The notes: generated from the sequence alone by a model not told the origin. A DNA stretch of 64,000 nt from Eretmocerus hayati (GCA_029851415.1 CM056743.1:63580186-63644185); one strand, 5' to 3'; numbered from the stretch's first letter, positions 35,901-47,815 are shown. Translations and numbers: made by a program.

Positions 35901-36239
35901 CTGAAAAATCTTCCATGGTTTCGTTTTCTACTCTGTATTTGTAAGTTTCTCTCGGCATTCTCAACCCTTTTATCATCGTTTATAATGGAGAGCAATGAAA
36001 GAGCCCTGTAGGTTACTTGCAGCTTCTGGAATTTCAGTATTTTGCCCCAGTACCTCTGTCCTACATGTATGAGGTGAGTAAGTTGAATATGAAGACCTCG
36101 TGACCCTTTAGCTCAGCTGATTGTATGTTATCCGTTGTATTCGCGAAGCGCATGTAGTTCCTGCCACTCGCGCATGCGCAATACGACCTAAAATCTCATG
36201 TGCTCGTGATTACTCATATCCCATTGAGTGTCGCAATGA
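33000..36239. other. Repeat-rich stretch without a clear gene
   Basis: TGTTACGAACC at 33007 looks like an LTR-type start, but no matching end was found. Two related blocks with AGCTGCAG and CTCCATGAC lie at about 33565-33605 and 33668-33705. The minus-strand frame 35050-34859 has a CTTCRRK zinc-knuckle-like stretch that faintly recalls the integrase zinc-binding region of BEL/Pao elements; this is weak. The minus frame 34691-34410 is not recognised. Confidence 0.3.
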
Positions 36240-39200
36240 TTCACTTGTAATATTCCCCGCGGCGGTTTTTCTCGTCAGCCTACTCATTTTTATCCCAAAG
36301 TGTCATTTTACACGTCATAATTGTATAGATAAACGCATCATCCTGTTGGCAGGAAAAGGATTCACCCCGTAGAATTCGTGATTTTGAATACGATTTGCAG
36401 TTATTCCCGATGATCCTGGGCCCAATACCGATCTCAGATCGCACTGCAGTGGCTCTAAACCACGGAACTGGAACCAATATATTTCTAGTCAATCACAGAA
36501 TGTAGTGGATTCATCGTCCAGGTAGCAGTAGTACGATTCCCCCCTAGAAATCGTCATTTTCTGTAGGATCCGCAGGAATTTCCGACGATTCTGGGCCCAA
36601 TACCGATCACAAATCGCACTGCAGTGATTTTGAGACACGGGATTAGGCACAAAATATTTCTCGCCTAATTGAAAATGTGCCGGGTCGGGCCCAAGGGTCG
36701 CAGTAGTACCATTTCCATCCTCAGATGTATCATTCCCCGTGAAATCCGCACGGATTCCCGACGATCCGGGGCCCAATACTGGTTTAACATCGCACTGCAA
36801 TGGATCTGAGTGACGGGACTGGGCTCAAGATATTTCTAGTCGATCTCGAAATGAACTGGATTCCTCATCGTGTTGTCAGGACTAGCACTCACCCCCTAGA
36901 ATTCATGATTCCGAATACGATTTGTGATTATTTCAATTGCTTCTGGGCCCAATACCGATCTCAGATCGCAATGCAGTAACTCTGAGACATGAGACTGGGC
37001 CCAAAATATTCACTGACAAACATGGAATCCGATGGGATCGCTCACGGTTTGGCAGTATTACGATTTCAATTCTGAACCCCATCATCTTCCGTGGAATCCG
37101 CACGGATTTCCGACGTTTCGGGGCCAAATTCGGGTTTTCAATCGCACTGCAAAGATCCTGGGCGACGAGGCTCGGTTTATAATGTTCCTAGTCGATTAAA
37201 AAATGTATTGGATTCCTTATGAAACTGGCAGTAGTACGATTTACCCCCGAGGAACCGTCATTCTCTGTAGAATCCGCAGAAGTTTCCCACAATTCTGGGC
37301 CCAAAACCGATCGCAGATCTCACGTGAGTAATCGTCAGACACGGGACCGGGCTCAAAATACTTATAACGGAACTCAGAATGTCCTGAATCCATCCTCAGG
37401 TTGGCAGGAAGAGAATTCACGCCCTGGAATCCATCATTTTCCATGGGACCCGCGCTGATTTGCGAGTACTCTGGCCCAAATATCAGCCCCCGATCGCACT
37501 GCAGTAGTTCTGAGATACGAGAATGTGACCAAAAAATTCACTGGCAAACTTGAAACTCAATAAGATCATTCTCGAGTTGGCAGTAGTATGATTTCCCTCC
37601 TAAAACTCGTCATTCTCCGTGGGACCCGCACGGATTTCCGATGATTCCGGCCCAATCTTGATTGCAGATCACGCTGCAGTGATTCGTGGGCATGACACCT
37701 GGCTCAAAATATTCTTTGTTGGACTTGGAACGAGATGAAATGGTACTACCATTGGCAGTAGCACAATTGAAGAAAAAAATTCCACTATTCCTCATCGGAT
37801 TGGCTGTTATTTACGACAATACTGAGCTCAATATGGATCTGAAATATTCCTGCAGCAATTCTCAGATGCAGGATTTGGCTAGGAATTCCCGTCTGTGATC
37901 CTAGATTGTGCTGTATGTATTCCTGGGGTAGCAGTAGTACTTATTGGGAGGTAGAATCATTAGATCTGGTTCATTTCTAGTGCCACTTTGGCATTCCTGC
38001 CTCAGAATCGATCTCAGAGCTCTCAGCGAATATATGAAGAATCAGGGTTCCGTTCAAAAACACGGCAAATGATCCCGAAATGTGTCTCAATTGCTGTTCA
38101 GGTTCTAGTAGGACGATTTCCGGCCTGTTATAGGCCGGAATCGCAATTATGCGAGAATTCTCTACCCTTCTGAAGTGCTGCTGGATCAGGATTGATCTCA
38201 GTGCTTTTTGCAGCGATTCTCGGGTGTGAGATTCGGTTGAAAGTTCCGTGAAGGAGATCCAGAAATGGTTTCAATTCTTGATTTTCTGGCAGTACTTCTT
38301 CTATTCACCTAAATATCATCATTTTGCGCCGAACGTGCCGTATCTGTCAGCCTTTTTCGACCCAATACCGGTACTGAATCTCACTGCAGCAGTTCTCAAA
38401 CTCAGTATCAGTGTCAAAATCTTGTTGAGTAATCACAGAGTTTACTCTCAGTATTTCCAAGCTGGCAGCAGTAGGAATTCTGAGCTAAAATCGGTCAATC
38501 GGGATCATTTGCAACGCTAGTGACACACTCCTGGCGCATGCCGTATTAGAATCGATCCCGTACTCTCAGAAGCTATCCTCAGATCTCAGATTATGCTCAA
38601 AATTTTTTTGAATAACCCTGGATTATAATGTGACCATTTTCCATGTGGCAATAGAGTGGTTCCCAACCTATGATCCATAATTACGCATAAATTCGCTCGA
38701 ATCATCTCACGCTTCTGGCTCAGAACTGATCTCAGAGCTCTCAGCATCAATTCCCAGATTCGGGCTTGATCTTGGGAATTCGTGAGGAAGGACTGGAATG
38801 TACGTCAAGCCTCAACTTGTTGGCAGCAGAGTTTTCCTCCATCTAAAATTCATATTTCTCCCCCAAACGTCAAGAGTTTTTCTAGCTTTTCTGGCCTGAT
38901 ATCAGTCATGAATCATCCTGCAGTCGTTCTGAGACTCGGGATTGATGCCAAAATCATGGTCAGTTATTTTAAAGTGCATTTCAAGGTTTTCAAGAGCTGT
39001 CAGTAGTAGAGAATACGAGCTAAAATCCATAACTTTGATCAGGCGGAAGGGTATTTTCAACCGTTTTTTGATCAAAACTTATCGCAACAATCTCAACAGC
39101 AATTTCTTCATATGAGACTTAGCTGAAAATCTCGTAAAATTTCCCCAGAATTCATCGCTATTGTTATCGCTATTGTAGGAGGCAGCAGAACGGTGCTCGA

Positions 39201-39370
39201 CTCAGAATCAACGATTCTGGTCAAATATACAGAGTATATAACGTGTTTCTGGCTAAGAATCGCGCTTAAGAGGATGACGTATACCGGCCGAAATTCGTCT
39301 GCTAAATTACCCCGAATTCGTGAAAACCATCTCTCGTCGTGAATGTCCACCTAATCCACTCCAAATTCCA
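36240..39370 (+). repeat. 176-bp tandem satellite, about 17 monomers
   Basis: The block CTGGGCCCAATACCGATCTCAG recurs, with decay, at about 36418, 36593, 36769, 36945, 37121, 37297, 37472, 37648, 37824, 37998, 38182, 38356, 38534, 38717, 38893, 39067 and 39246. The period stays at 174-184 and is mostly 175-176. A second landmark, GGCAGTAGTACGATT, lies in each early monomer. Monomers in the right half are strongly diverged but keep their length. Open frames across it have no recognised protein. Confidence 0.85.
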
Positions 39371-40348
39371 CACAGATATAGAAAAATATCGGAGTTGGCG
39401 GAAAGTCAGTGACTGACTCGACAAAGAATTGTGAGATTCAAGAATTGTCTTGAAAGTGGAAAGGCTTTGAGGTTTCGGCTATGATTATACTAACAATACG
39501 AGAGTTGTCTGCTGAACCGCCTCGAGAGGGACTTTCCGCCCAATATAAGGCTCTACTCTATTTCTGGCCGAATTTTCGGATCTATTGAATCGGTTTTGGA
39601 GCCGTGAGATGGTACATGCTTTTTTGGGGTAGCGCAAGTCAGAATTTCGTATCGCAAAGTCGAAAGGTGCATTTGTCAAGTTGGCAATATTGCCGTGGTC
39701 TCTGTTTGGTTGATGTCGACTGCTAACATCGCGAGCGCGTTTCTAGGTCACGAGCTACTTGTCGGCATGCCATACACAAATCCTTGCAACCAGCGTTTTG
39801 CGAGAGAGTCGTGGCTTCCCGGTGGAAAATAGTGTCCGGGTCGTGTGAAGTGTGGTTTATGCTGTGCTGAGACTATGATGGTGTACAATAGCGAGCATTG
39901 CGAATACTCGCATGCCAGCATGGAGCCGTGTCCATCTCCTATGACACGACTTTGTTATTCTTCGGATAAACGAAAATATGGCTCAGGGCCATGAAAATTG
40001 TCGTGTCGGAGCAGCACAAGGCCTTCTGGAATCGAGCGAGACCAAGGAAAAACCTGCGGGTGGAGAATTCTCAGCGTGAGTGATGGATATGGCAGCATGT
40101 TTTTCCTATCTAATTGCATGTGGTTGCTTTTGCCAGTTCTTAGATTTTCCCTCTAATCTTCATTTAGAGACGGTTTGAAGAAGTTTTTCCATTCAAAATG
40201 ATGGGATAAATAAAACGCATTGTATGCAAGTGGAATGAAGTAGATTAGTTGCCTAGGGAGTATTTTGGTTGAGTTTCTGAATATCGTGGTTTAGGATCCG
40301 CAAGTAGCATTAACCTCGAATATTGTCTCTGACCTCGTTATTGGTCTC
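39371..40348. other. No gene recognised
   Basis: Neither strand gives a known domain. The region lies between the satellite and the capsid-like remnants and may include lost N-terminal sequence of the next gene. Confidence 0.35.
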
Positions 40349-40786
40349 TTGTTACTCAACAAAATAACTCTGAGCGTGGAATTGTATTCCTACTACGACG
40401 TAGATTTTTCTCAGCCTTGCAGCATAGGATCTGTTTTAGAATTTTCCAGCGATAAAAAAGCTGGGACAATTTTGAAAGCTAACCATTGGCATACATCGAG
40501 CGAACTCGTCAAGATCAAAAATATATCAGTGATTAGTCTAATCTGCGACATCATCCCTGGCTCATATCTGAACTGGGTTGAGAGTCATTTGCGTTTTGAA
40601 TTTCCACTACTTGTCCCGAAAGGATATTTCATTGACATAGTACCATCGGATAGGATATATTATCCCGTTCTCGTGCATACAATTGATCTCATTAGTGTGA
40701 GTATTCAAGATCAAGACGAGAAACCAGTGGATTTCGAAGGAGAGTCGATAAATTTGCAGGCTCATCTTCGAGAACAGCGACAATGA
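40349..40786 (+). pseudogene. Capsid-associated protein remnant of a virus-like element
   Basis: The frame has no ATG at its start, so it is probably N-terminally truncated. It contains SVISLICDIIPGSYLNWVESH, FEFPLLVPKGYFIDIVPSDRIYYPV, and then ISVSIQDQDEKPVDFEGE. From memory, a family with ITTGSY.N....H..FEF...V..GY and I..RI.DQDG..V.F.GE accompanies double jelly-roll capsid genes in Polinton-like elements of many animals; a penton or minor capsid role is my inference. The stop TGA overlaps the next ATG (ATGA at 40783). Confidence 0.55.
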
Positions 40787-40944
40787 TCGTATACAATCAC
40801 AGAGGTTGCACAAGAACAGCAGTCATATACCACCCACCTTGAGCCAAAGCCACATCGAGCAAGCTTAGGATTCCGCTGACTCCTGCCAATGTGAGATATC
40901 TACGTTTATTGGGATTCAGAGTGCGAAAAAATGGAGGACGCTCT
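40783..40944 (+). pseudogene. Small protein between capsid genes
   Basis: It starts at ATG 40783, overlapping the previous stop, and reads MIVYNHRGCTRTAVIYHPP, a TGA stop, then IPLTPANVRYLRLLGFRVRK to the stop at 40944, which overlaps the next gene's ATG (40931). The L.PAN..YL..LGF pattern recurs in a short protein of the same gene cluster elsewhere, from memory. Its function is unknown. Confidence 0.45.
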
Positions 40945-41478
40945 TGATATTTTCGCTAACCCACAAGTCGACGAGCGGATTGTTAAGGAAGATGTGAGAT
41001 TTTTCAATCCATATACTCCTCATAGCTATAACAGAGTGACGAGATTAGAGTTGTTATTCAATCACAAGATATGTTTCTTTTACCAAGCGAGAGCTATTCA
41101 CATTCCAGTGAGAAGATTACAAAGATGCGAGCATCACGTGCGTGGATGATTCTGTACGATTTTTATTCTCGGAAATACAGCATTTACCGAATGGTTTTTG
41201 TATAGATACTTGCAAGCACGTTGGGCTCACGACTACTCTTAGAAGTTATTTTATCGGTTTCGCGGAGCGATAAAAAATCTCTGACTCACGCCTGCTGGAA
41301 CCTCGGTGATTATAACGTAGATAAAACCAATTATGCTTTCGATTTTTGTATTCCATCGAAGAGAATCTTCGGTTTTTGCGAAGATGTTAAAGAAATAGTG
41401 ATTTACTCGAAACATGAGTTAATTCTCATTCGATCCAAGACGGATCTAGTAGCAAACTGTAAAAAAAATGGTGATTGA
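40931..41478 (+). pseudogene. Major capsid-like protein remnant, frameshifted
   Basis: It starts at ATG 40931 with MEDALDIFANPQVDERIV and VRFFNPYTPHSYN. The frame then shifts near 41030, where GDEIRVVIQSQDMFLLPSES continues on another frame. The later part (41221-41478) reads LTHACWNLGDYNVD, FDFCIPSKRIFGFCEDVKEIVI and KHELILIRSKTD. These blocks match the N-terminal half of a hexon-like, probably double jelly-roll, capsid protein of virus-like elements. The second half is absent, so the copy cannot make a capsid. Confidence 0.55.
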
Positions 41479-42429
41479 CGACCCAAACACTGTGGTACCC
41501 CCTTGTGAGTACAAAATGCTGATCTCTGTGAGGACGAAAAATTTCCTGTGATCTTGCCACGCAAGTCTACTTCGACGGAATCGTTGATTCGATATTTTTA
41601 TCACGTTACCGTGCACGGTGGTACTTAACTCACCCTTCCCACTAGTAGACAAATGTTCTGGATCATTCGAGGGAAAAGTGCAGTAAAAGTTGCTATCGAT
41701 AATTGCATCAGTTGTCAAAGGTATACAACATGATTGTAAAGTACTCGACCAGCCGGAAAACTCCGAAAGTCCGGCGCGTTGTAAAATTTGCAAAATTTTC
41801 TCGAAGTTATCTGAGTCGATTCGAAAATTTGCGTGGATGTTGAAAATTATCAGATTGCTGTGATCAGATAGATCAGAAAAGGGATCAGAGGGATCAGTCG
41901 CGCGAGGATCACATGGGATCAGCAGAGGGATCAGTTTGTTTTGCTTCCACACACGTGGTCTGGTTCCGAGGTTATTTGTCGGTGCGTCAGTCTCATAAAA
42001 ATAGAAAGATATAGACTGCGGGTCAGGATTGGGAGAGTGGGACGTCGAGATTGCATGCGTGCGAGTGAGAGAGCATGACGTAAGAGTCACGCCGCTCCAT
42101 AAGAAAGCATTGCCTCTTGCGCATTCGTCTCACTCGCACGAAGCCCCACGGCAATAACCCGCGACTCGCAGTCTATACCTTCTTGTGTCTATGGTCAGTT
42201 TCAGTATTCGCTGCCCGAGGAGGTGGTTGTCGGATTTAGTTGCGGTGTAGATGGTGAATTGAGCGACTGCCGGTCTCTTTATCGTGTTCCTGGGCCTCGG
42301 GGTTGCACGGGCCCGTGTTGTTTATGTTTGTTGCGTAGCCGCGCGGGTGATTCCCTTGGTGTAGGAGTGCCAAGCGCGTTGGTGTCGATTTTTAATTCCG
42401 GCCGCCGCTCTTATTCATCGTGCACGAAG
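41479..42429. other. No gene recognised
   Basis: The minus frame 42090-41446 (214 codons) is open but its composition is ordinary and it matches nothing known; it partly overlaps the capsid remnant on the other strand. The GATCAGAGGGATCAG words near 41880-41930 make a short imperfect tandem. Confidence 0.35.
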
Positions 42430-43495
42430 TCACCTTACCCGCTGCACCAGGAAGCATTGCTGTTGCACAGCACTGGGACCAGGAAGCGGTAATCAGTGCC
42501 GATGGCGTGGAGCGCGAGCAGCAACTCCCCGTGCTGGCAGGGGTTATACCCAGTGGGGCTCGGCAGCTTTTGCTTGGCTAGCAGGCGAAAATTGCTTGCT
42601 GGCCAAGCGAGATCTGCCGAGCTGACCCGGACTTTAGCCTGGTAGTCCGGCATTCTCCGTCTGCTGCGCATACTGTGAAACGACGTCCACAGCACAGCCC
42701 GCTGTTTTGTTTACTTACACAGCTTGTCCTATTGTGTGTTGTTGAATGTATGAAACCTGACTCGGCGGCATGCAATGAAGAAAGTTTCCAATGAGTGTGA
42801 TTTGTGTGAATAGTGCGAGCTGGATGATATGGCCCTTCGATTATTTTATCATGAAAATCTTTTTCATACACCTGCTGCAGTCAGGTTAGGGTTCATTTTT
42901 GATAATTTCTGTTTATCTGCCTGCTGGCAGTATTTTGTGATGAAGGGGAGGATTCAGCTGAGCATTCAAACCTGTAATAAAAAAACTTCGTGTGTATCCT
43001 GCATATACAGTAGCAGGTCATCATTTTCATCCAATGCTGTGTCATGTTATAACCTGACTGCGGCAGGCGTGTAGAACAAGTTTCTGTGACTGAATAACAC
43101 AAGAGCCATATCATTCAGCTCGCACTGTTTTCACAAATCACATTCATCGAAAACTTTCCTCATTGCACGCCGCCGAGTCAGGTTTCCATCATTCAACAAC
43201 ACACAACAGGACAAGCTGTGTAATGAAACGAAACCGCGCGGGCTCCTCGCTGTTGACGTCGTTTCACAGTATACGCAGCAGATGAAGAACACCGGATTTA
43301 GCCAAACGGGCAAAAAACCGAGTCGGCCCGGCAGATCTCGCTTGGACAGCTAGGAATTTTGGCTTGCTAGCCAAGCAAAAGCTTTCGCGCCCCGCTCGGT
43401 ATAACCTACTTGACCTCGCGGGGAATCGCTGCTCGCGTCGTCGGCACTGATTACCGTTCCCTGGTCTCAGTGCTAGCGTGCTTACCCGGTGAGTG
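42430..43495. repeat. Foldback with arms of about 420 bp
   Basis: Left arm blocks (CGGTAATCAGTGCCGA at 42487, GCCAAGCGAGATCTGCCG, GCATACTGTGAAACGACGTC, GACTCGGCGGCATGC, GAGCTGGATGATATGGC) all return inverted between 43090 and 43460. The centre near 42970 holds a further inverted pair (CTGCTGCAGTCAGGTTA and TAACCTGACTGCGGCAG). Confidence 0.85.
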
Positions 43496-44039
43496 TGAGT
43501 CTGCATTTCTCATTTATCTCAACCGAAGTGATTAGGGAGCAGCGGGCTGCACTGCACAGCTGACTCAGTCGAGTCATCACATGGTAAGCAAGGATCTACC
43601 CTGTCGTCGGCTGGACGCAGCTCAAGATCCAGCTAGTTTTTTGTCATTCGTCATACCGGTCTGTGCGTGGCATCAAGATCAGATGAGTATTCATTTTCCC
43701 AGAGGTCAAGTGATTTTTTCTCTCTTCAAATCCCAAGGAAGTGATTCTTTGTTGTGTGTTTTGATTTCCAAACTCTCCGTGACAGTGGAGCTGTATCGCT
43801 GGGAAGTTTATTCGGTCTTCATTTGTGTGTGCGTGTGTGTTCTTGCTGGGTCCAGGTATATTGTCCACATTTACCATCAGGTATTGTGCAAACTCGCTAA
43901 TTTTTCCAGTGTAAAATCTGAAGATCTTGCTAACAAATCCTAATTCATCTGGTTTGCCAATCTGGTCCTGTACCGGTCCTCGTTGAGTGTTGGTGCGAAT
44001 CAGAATCACTCCTGTCCGAGTATCGGTACAGGACCAGAT

Positions 44040-44245
44040 TGAAACTCGCTGAGGACCAGTGCGAGACTAGATCGACACTCGCCGAGCACCGGCACGGGAC
44101 CAGATCGACACTCACCGAGGGCCTGTACGGGTCTAGTTTGACACTCGCTGAGGACCGGTACGGGACCGGATCGACACTCGCTGAGGATCCGTATGGGACC
44201 AAATTGACACTCACCGAAGACCGGTACGGGACCGGTACTTCGATA
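44040..44245. repeat. 33-bp minisatellite, six to seven copies
   Basis: CTCGCTGAG or a variant occurs at 44045, 44078, 44111, 44144, 44177 and 44210, exactly 33 bases apart. Since 33 is a multiple of three, several frames stay open and give 11-residue repeats on both strands. This is a repeat, not evidence of a gene. Confidence 0.9.
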
Positions 44246-45315
44246 CACAAACAGCAACTGTTTGGCTTTCAACCTTAGTGGAAAGTCCTACGTATAATTG
44301 TACGTGCATTTCCACGTACATTTCCCCGTACATTCCTGAGTCAATGATCACGTGTAAGTGTACGTGCGAATGTGCGAATAAGTGTACGTGAATATGTATC
44401 TGAATTTGTACGCGCAAGTACACGTGTATCATTCCGTGCTATTCCCACGTGTGGATACACGTGTGTTCACACGTGTCAGAACAACTGCCTCATCAAGATT
44501 AGTCCCTGGGTTACATGAAAAACATGAACGCCCAGAATCAAATCATATCGGCATCATAGATCTAGTTTAAGGAAGCTATCTAGACGAGTATTGGATAGAT
44601 TGATCCATGGATGACTCATCGACAATAGAATTCTAAATCGTACTCGGAAATGTGATTATGTAGGATAAATACGTTGGAAAGGCGGAATGAATACGAATAG
44701 ATTTCGATGGTTTGTTCGAAACTGAAATTTAATGTCGATTCAACAGGTATTTTTGTACTCATAACATCCTTACAGTCATACCAGGGGAAGTCATACGAAA
44801 TATGATTCTTGATTAAATCAAACTCCTAAAAATGAATAACAGTACCTTTATCCTAAGGATGGCGAATTTCATGGTATAAACTGAGCCTATACTCAATTTC
44901 CTTCATAATCAAAGAAAGTATAGGAACAGATCATTATATTACAGAAGTGAGTCAATTCTATCAGTCTAGAGTCGAATCAACAAGATGAGTGAGATTCATC
45001 AAACTTTGGCAGAATTATATCATAATCGATCATAACTGATAACTGAACATGTAATCAACACGGCGCAGGATGCGAGAAATCCACGAAAAATGAGTCGAAT
45101 CGTTGAGAACAACACAATCTGAGCGAGCCGATTCTGCATCACCGAAGATTGTCGAGGTTTTCACCTTTCATCAGTCCTTCTAGTCGTTTAATTTCTGCAT
45201 CAATATATTCTGCATTAATCAAAAAGGCGTCAAACTGGACTCTTTTACACACTTTGGTTCGCGGAAATCAGTATCGCAAGCTTTCGCCTCAAACTTTCAC
45301 ATACCAGAAGAAGTC

Positions 45316-45648
45316 TTGTCCTACAATAGATCTGGGTTCAATGAAAGACTGTGTATGACATCGCAGAAGGAAAATGAGAGGTCATGTAATTATTACGCTC
45401 GGCTCAAGAGTGGGGGATTCATGATGATTACAAGGTTCCCGATAGATCTTAATGATTGTGCAGAGTTGACCTCTTATCTAATCCCGCCAGTACGAAAACA
45501 TCACTTGTCTGATGCCATCCGACAAGTTATAGACATTCATAATCACGAAGAACTCGTCAATACAGGGGATATCGATTGTTCTTGTGCTTTTGTAACAGTT
45601 GATGATAGAGACTTCATCATCCCGATTCCCAATAGATTGTCTTATTGA
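45316..45648 (+). CDS. Hypothetical protein inside the ACGTG-ended element
   Basis: The sequence from SCNYYARLKSGGFMMITRF to DFIIPIPNRLSY has protein-like composition (Asp-rich, few low-complexity runs) but no recognised family. There is no ATG at the start of the frame, so an upstream exon or an internal start would be needed. It could be captured host sequence or part of the element's own gene. Confidence 0.3.
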   Translation: MSYNRSGFNERLCMTSQKENERSCNYYARLKSGGFMMITRFPIDLNDCAELTSYLIPPVRKHHLSDAIRQVIDIHNHEELVNTGDIDCSCAFVTVDDRDFIIPIPNRLSY

Positions 45649-45801
45649 ACAGTTGCTAGATTTATTTTCTATGTTTTCACTCGTTCTTGGATTAAAATGA
45701 TTTCATAATTGATTATATTATTTGATCGTTCTCCGGTTCAATGAGTGGAGTTGTGCACGCAGAAATAGTCCATCATTAGATGTAAGCCGCAGGGTTGTGT
45801 T

Positions 45802-45804
<3 letters not shown>

Positions 45805-45870
<66 letters not shown>
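45805..45870. repeat. (GT)n microsatellite
   Basis: A pure GT run of about 65 bases. Confidence 0.95.
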
Positions 45871-45874
<4 letters not shown>

Positions 45875-46678
45875 AAACTGGCTATTTTATGTTGATCAAA
45901 ATAGATTATTTCGTTCTCAATCGATAATAAATAGGAGTGGTTGGGATGAAATGACTAGGACTCTCAAGCAATAATTTTTTTCACGACTTACTTTGGATAA
46001 ACTTCCAAAACATCAATGAGACTGTGATTTTTGGGCTCTGGAGATGTTGACCTCTGTGCCATTTCATTTTGTTTTCATGAGTTCTCTGAATAATTTTCAG
46101 GACACGTTCTCGATGAGACTGTCATTTCGACACGTGTAGAAACACGTGTTACTACACGTGATAGGAGCACGAACTTTCACACGTGTACTTGCACGTATGA
46201 ATGTGGGTGACAAAAAGGGTCCATTTTCGCACCCACATTTCCACGTACAAATTCAGATACATATTCACGGACACTTGTCCGTACATTCGCACGTACAGTT
46301 ACACGTGATCATTGACCTAGGAATGTCCGTGAAAATGTACGTGAAAATGCACGTACAATTGTACGTGGGACTTTCCAGAAGGGAAGCAGAAACTACCGGA
46401 GTCTCCAGCTCTTTCTGTTTTATTTTTTTTTCTCAGTGTCAATCTTCGTGTGAATCTCGAACAATGCGCACACTCTCCACCACCTCGAGCATGTATCACG
46501 TTATTGCTCAATATATTAGTGTCCGTTGAAATTATTAATTGGCATTCCTCTCGTCACAATGCACCCTGAATCCAAAACTGAATACCGGCGAAAACGAATA
46601 TTAGTTGGAAAGAATCTAATACCATCAAAGCTTTGTTCAATTCGTTTGTAAATTTATTGTTCTTAGAAGAATTTGTTG

Positions 46679-46884
46679 AGCAACGATTCGAGAATCTTAT
46701 TATATCGGAGCGAAAAAGGAGAGTAAACATTGAAAAAATTAGTACACTTTTGAAAACTGGTATCGAGAGCAAAGAAATCAACGAATACAATGAAATAAGA
46801 ATAATCGGATACGTCGTAACGTCTTTAGATGTAGACTACGAATGTATTGCTGATGGAATTGATGAAATATTGTATGAGCTATGA
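46679..46884 (+). CDS. Hypothetical helical exon
   Basis: The open frame after a TTGTTCTTAG acceptor-like site encodes EFVEQRFENLIISERKRRVN and further charged helix, ending in DEILYEL. No family is recognised and no start codon is assigned. It may be a single exon or a relic. Confidence 0.25.
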
Positions 46885-47557
46885 TGTACTGATGAACATT
46901 CTTTCATCATATATATTTCGATTCATCTCCAACCGTATTCACAAATACAATAGAAAAATTTGAATCGGAATCATCTTCTGATACAATATGAAATGAGGCG
47001 AGCCCTCGAATCATCAGATCGAATATTGATTCGAAACTTTCATACAAAATGTATACATCATTCATACTTACATTACGTCGATTGAATCTATGGATATAGG
47101 TGAATCATCATACAATACTGTATTATACATATCTATCAACTCACTATCTGGATTCCTCTATTTCTAATCATTCGCATTCGACGAAATGTTTGAGTCGATG
47201 GATCATTCGCAAGATCCCGTCGAACCAGCCAAAATCCCGAGAGAAGAATAAGTTGGCCTAAAAATATATTGAGTTGAGCAAAATATTCAGATAAGTTGAA
47301 GAAAATGATAAAAAACTTGAACTCACTCGATATTGTGGCTAAAAATTTCATGATAAAGATTTGAACACAAGCACTGTTCATTCTCAAATGTGTGTGGAGC
47401 GACTGCTGAGACGAGAATTCGATAAATGCATCTCAGCTGATATAAACAAAGAAACCGGTACGACGAGAGAACATCGAGCTGCAGGACCCTTTTCGCATAA
47501 AACTGCATCTCAGTACTCAAGCAGCTAACCCGTTTAAAACTGTTCATTAAAAAATCA

Positions 47558-47815
47558 TTGATCAATCTTCCAGCCGCTTTATTCAATGCACTTAATGCAT
47601 CAAGCTGCAGCTCGATTCCATCTAAAAGAGCCGCAGCGAAAAGTTATGTTCAAAGTCACCACTCTATGCATCAAGCTGCAGCTCGATTTCATCTAAAAGA
47701 GCCGCAGCAGAAAGCTATATGGGACCGATCATCATTTGACGGCAAAAAAGCCTCAGCAAAAAGCTAACGGGACCGATCATCATCGGACGGCAAAAGAGCT
47801 GCAGAAAAAAGCTGG
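47558..47815. repeat. Tandem repeats with AGAGCCGCAGC units
   Basis: ATGCATCAAGCTGCAGCTCGAT and the following TCTAAAAGAGCCGCAGC occur at about 47595 and 47666. A related 46-bp repeat (GGGACCGATCATCAT) occurs at 47723 and 47769. Confidence 0.65.

Larger units (their letters stand above)
44280..46376. mobile_element. Element with ACGTG-rich inverted ends
   Basis: GGAAAGTCC at 44280 is matched by GGACTTTCC ending at 46376. For about 200 bp inward the ends are inverted copies dense in palindromic ACGTG/CACGT and GTACGTAC words. The interior has one open frame (45316-45648) and a GT microsatellite. No transposase is recognised and no target duplication was found. Confidence 0.7.

Noticed and set aside
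36105..36175. tRNA-like box A (TTTAGCTCAGCTGATTG)
   Set aside because: No T-arm or acceptor pairing follows, so it was not called.
43945..44278. Repetitive proteins on both strands
   Set aside because: They are produced by a 33-bp minisatellite whose length is a multiple of three.
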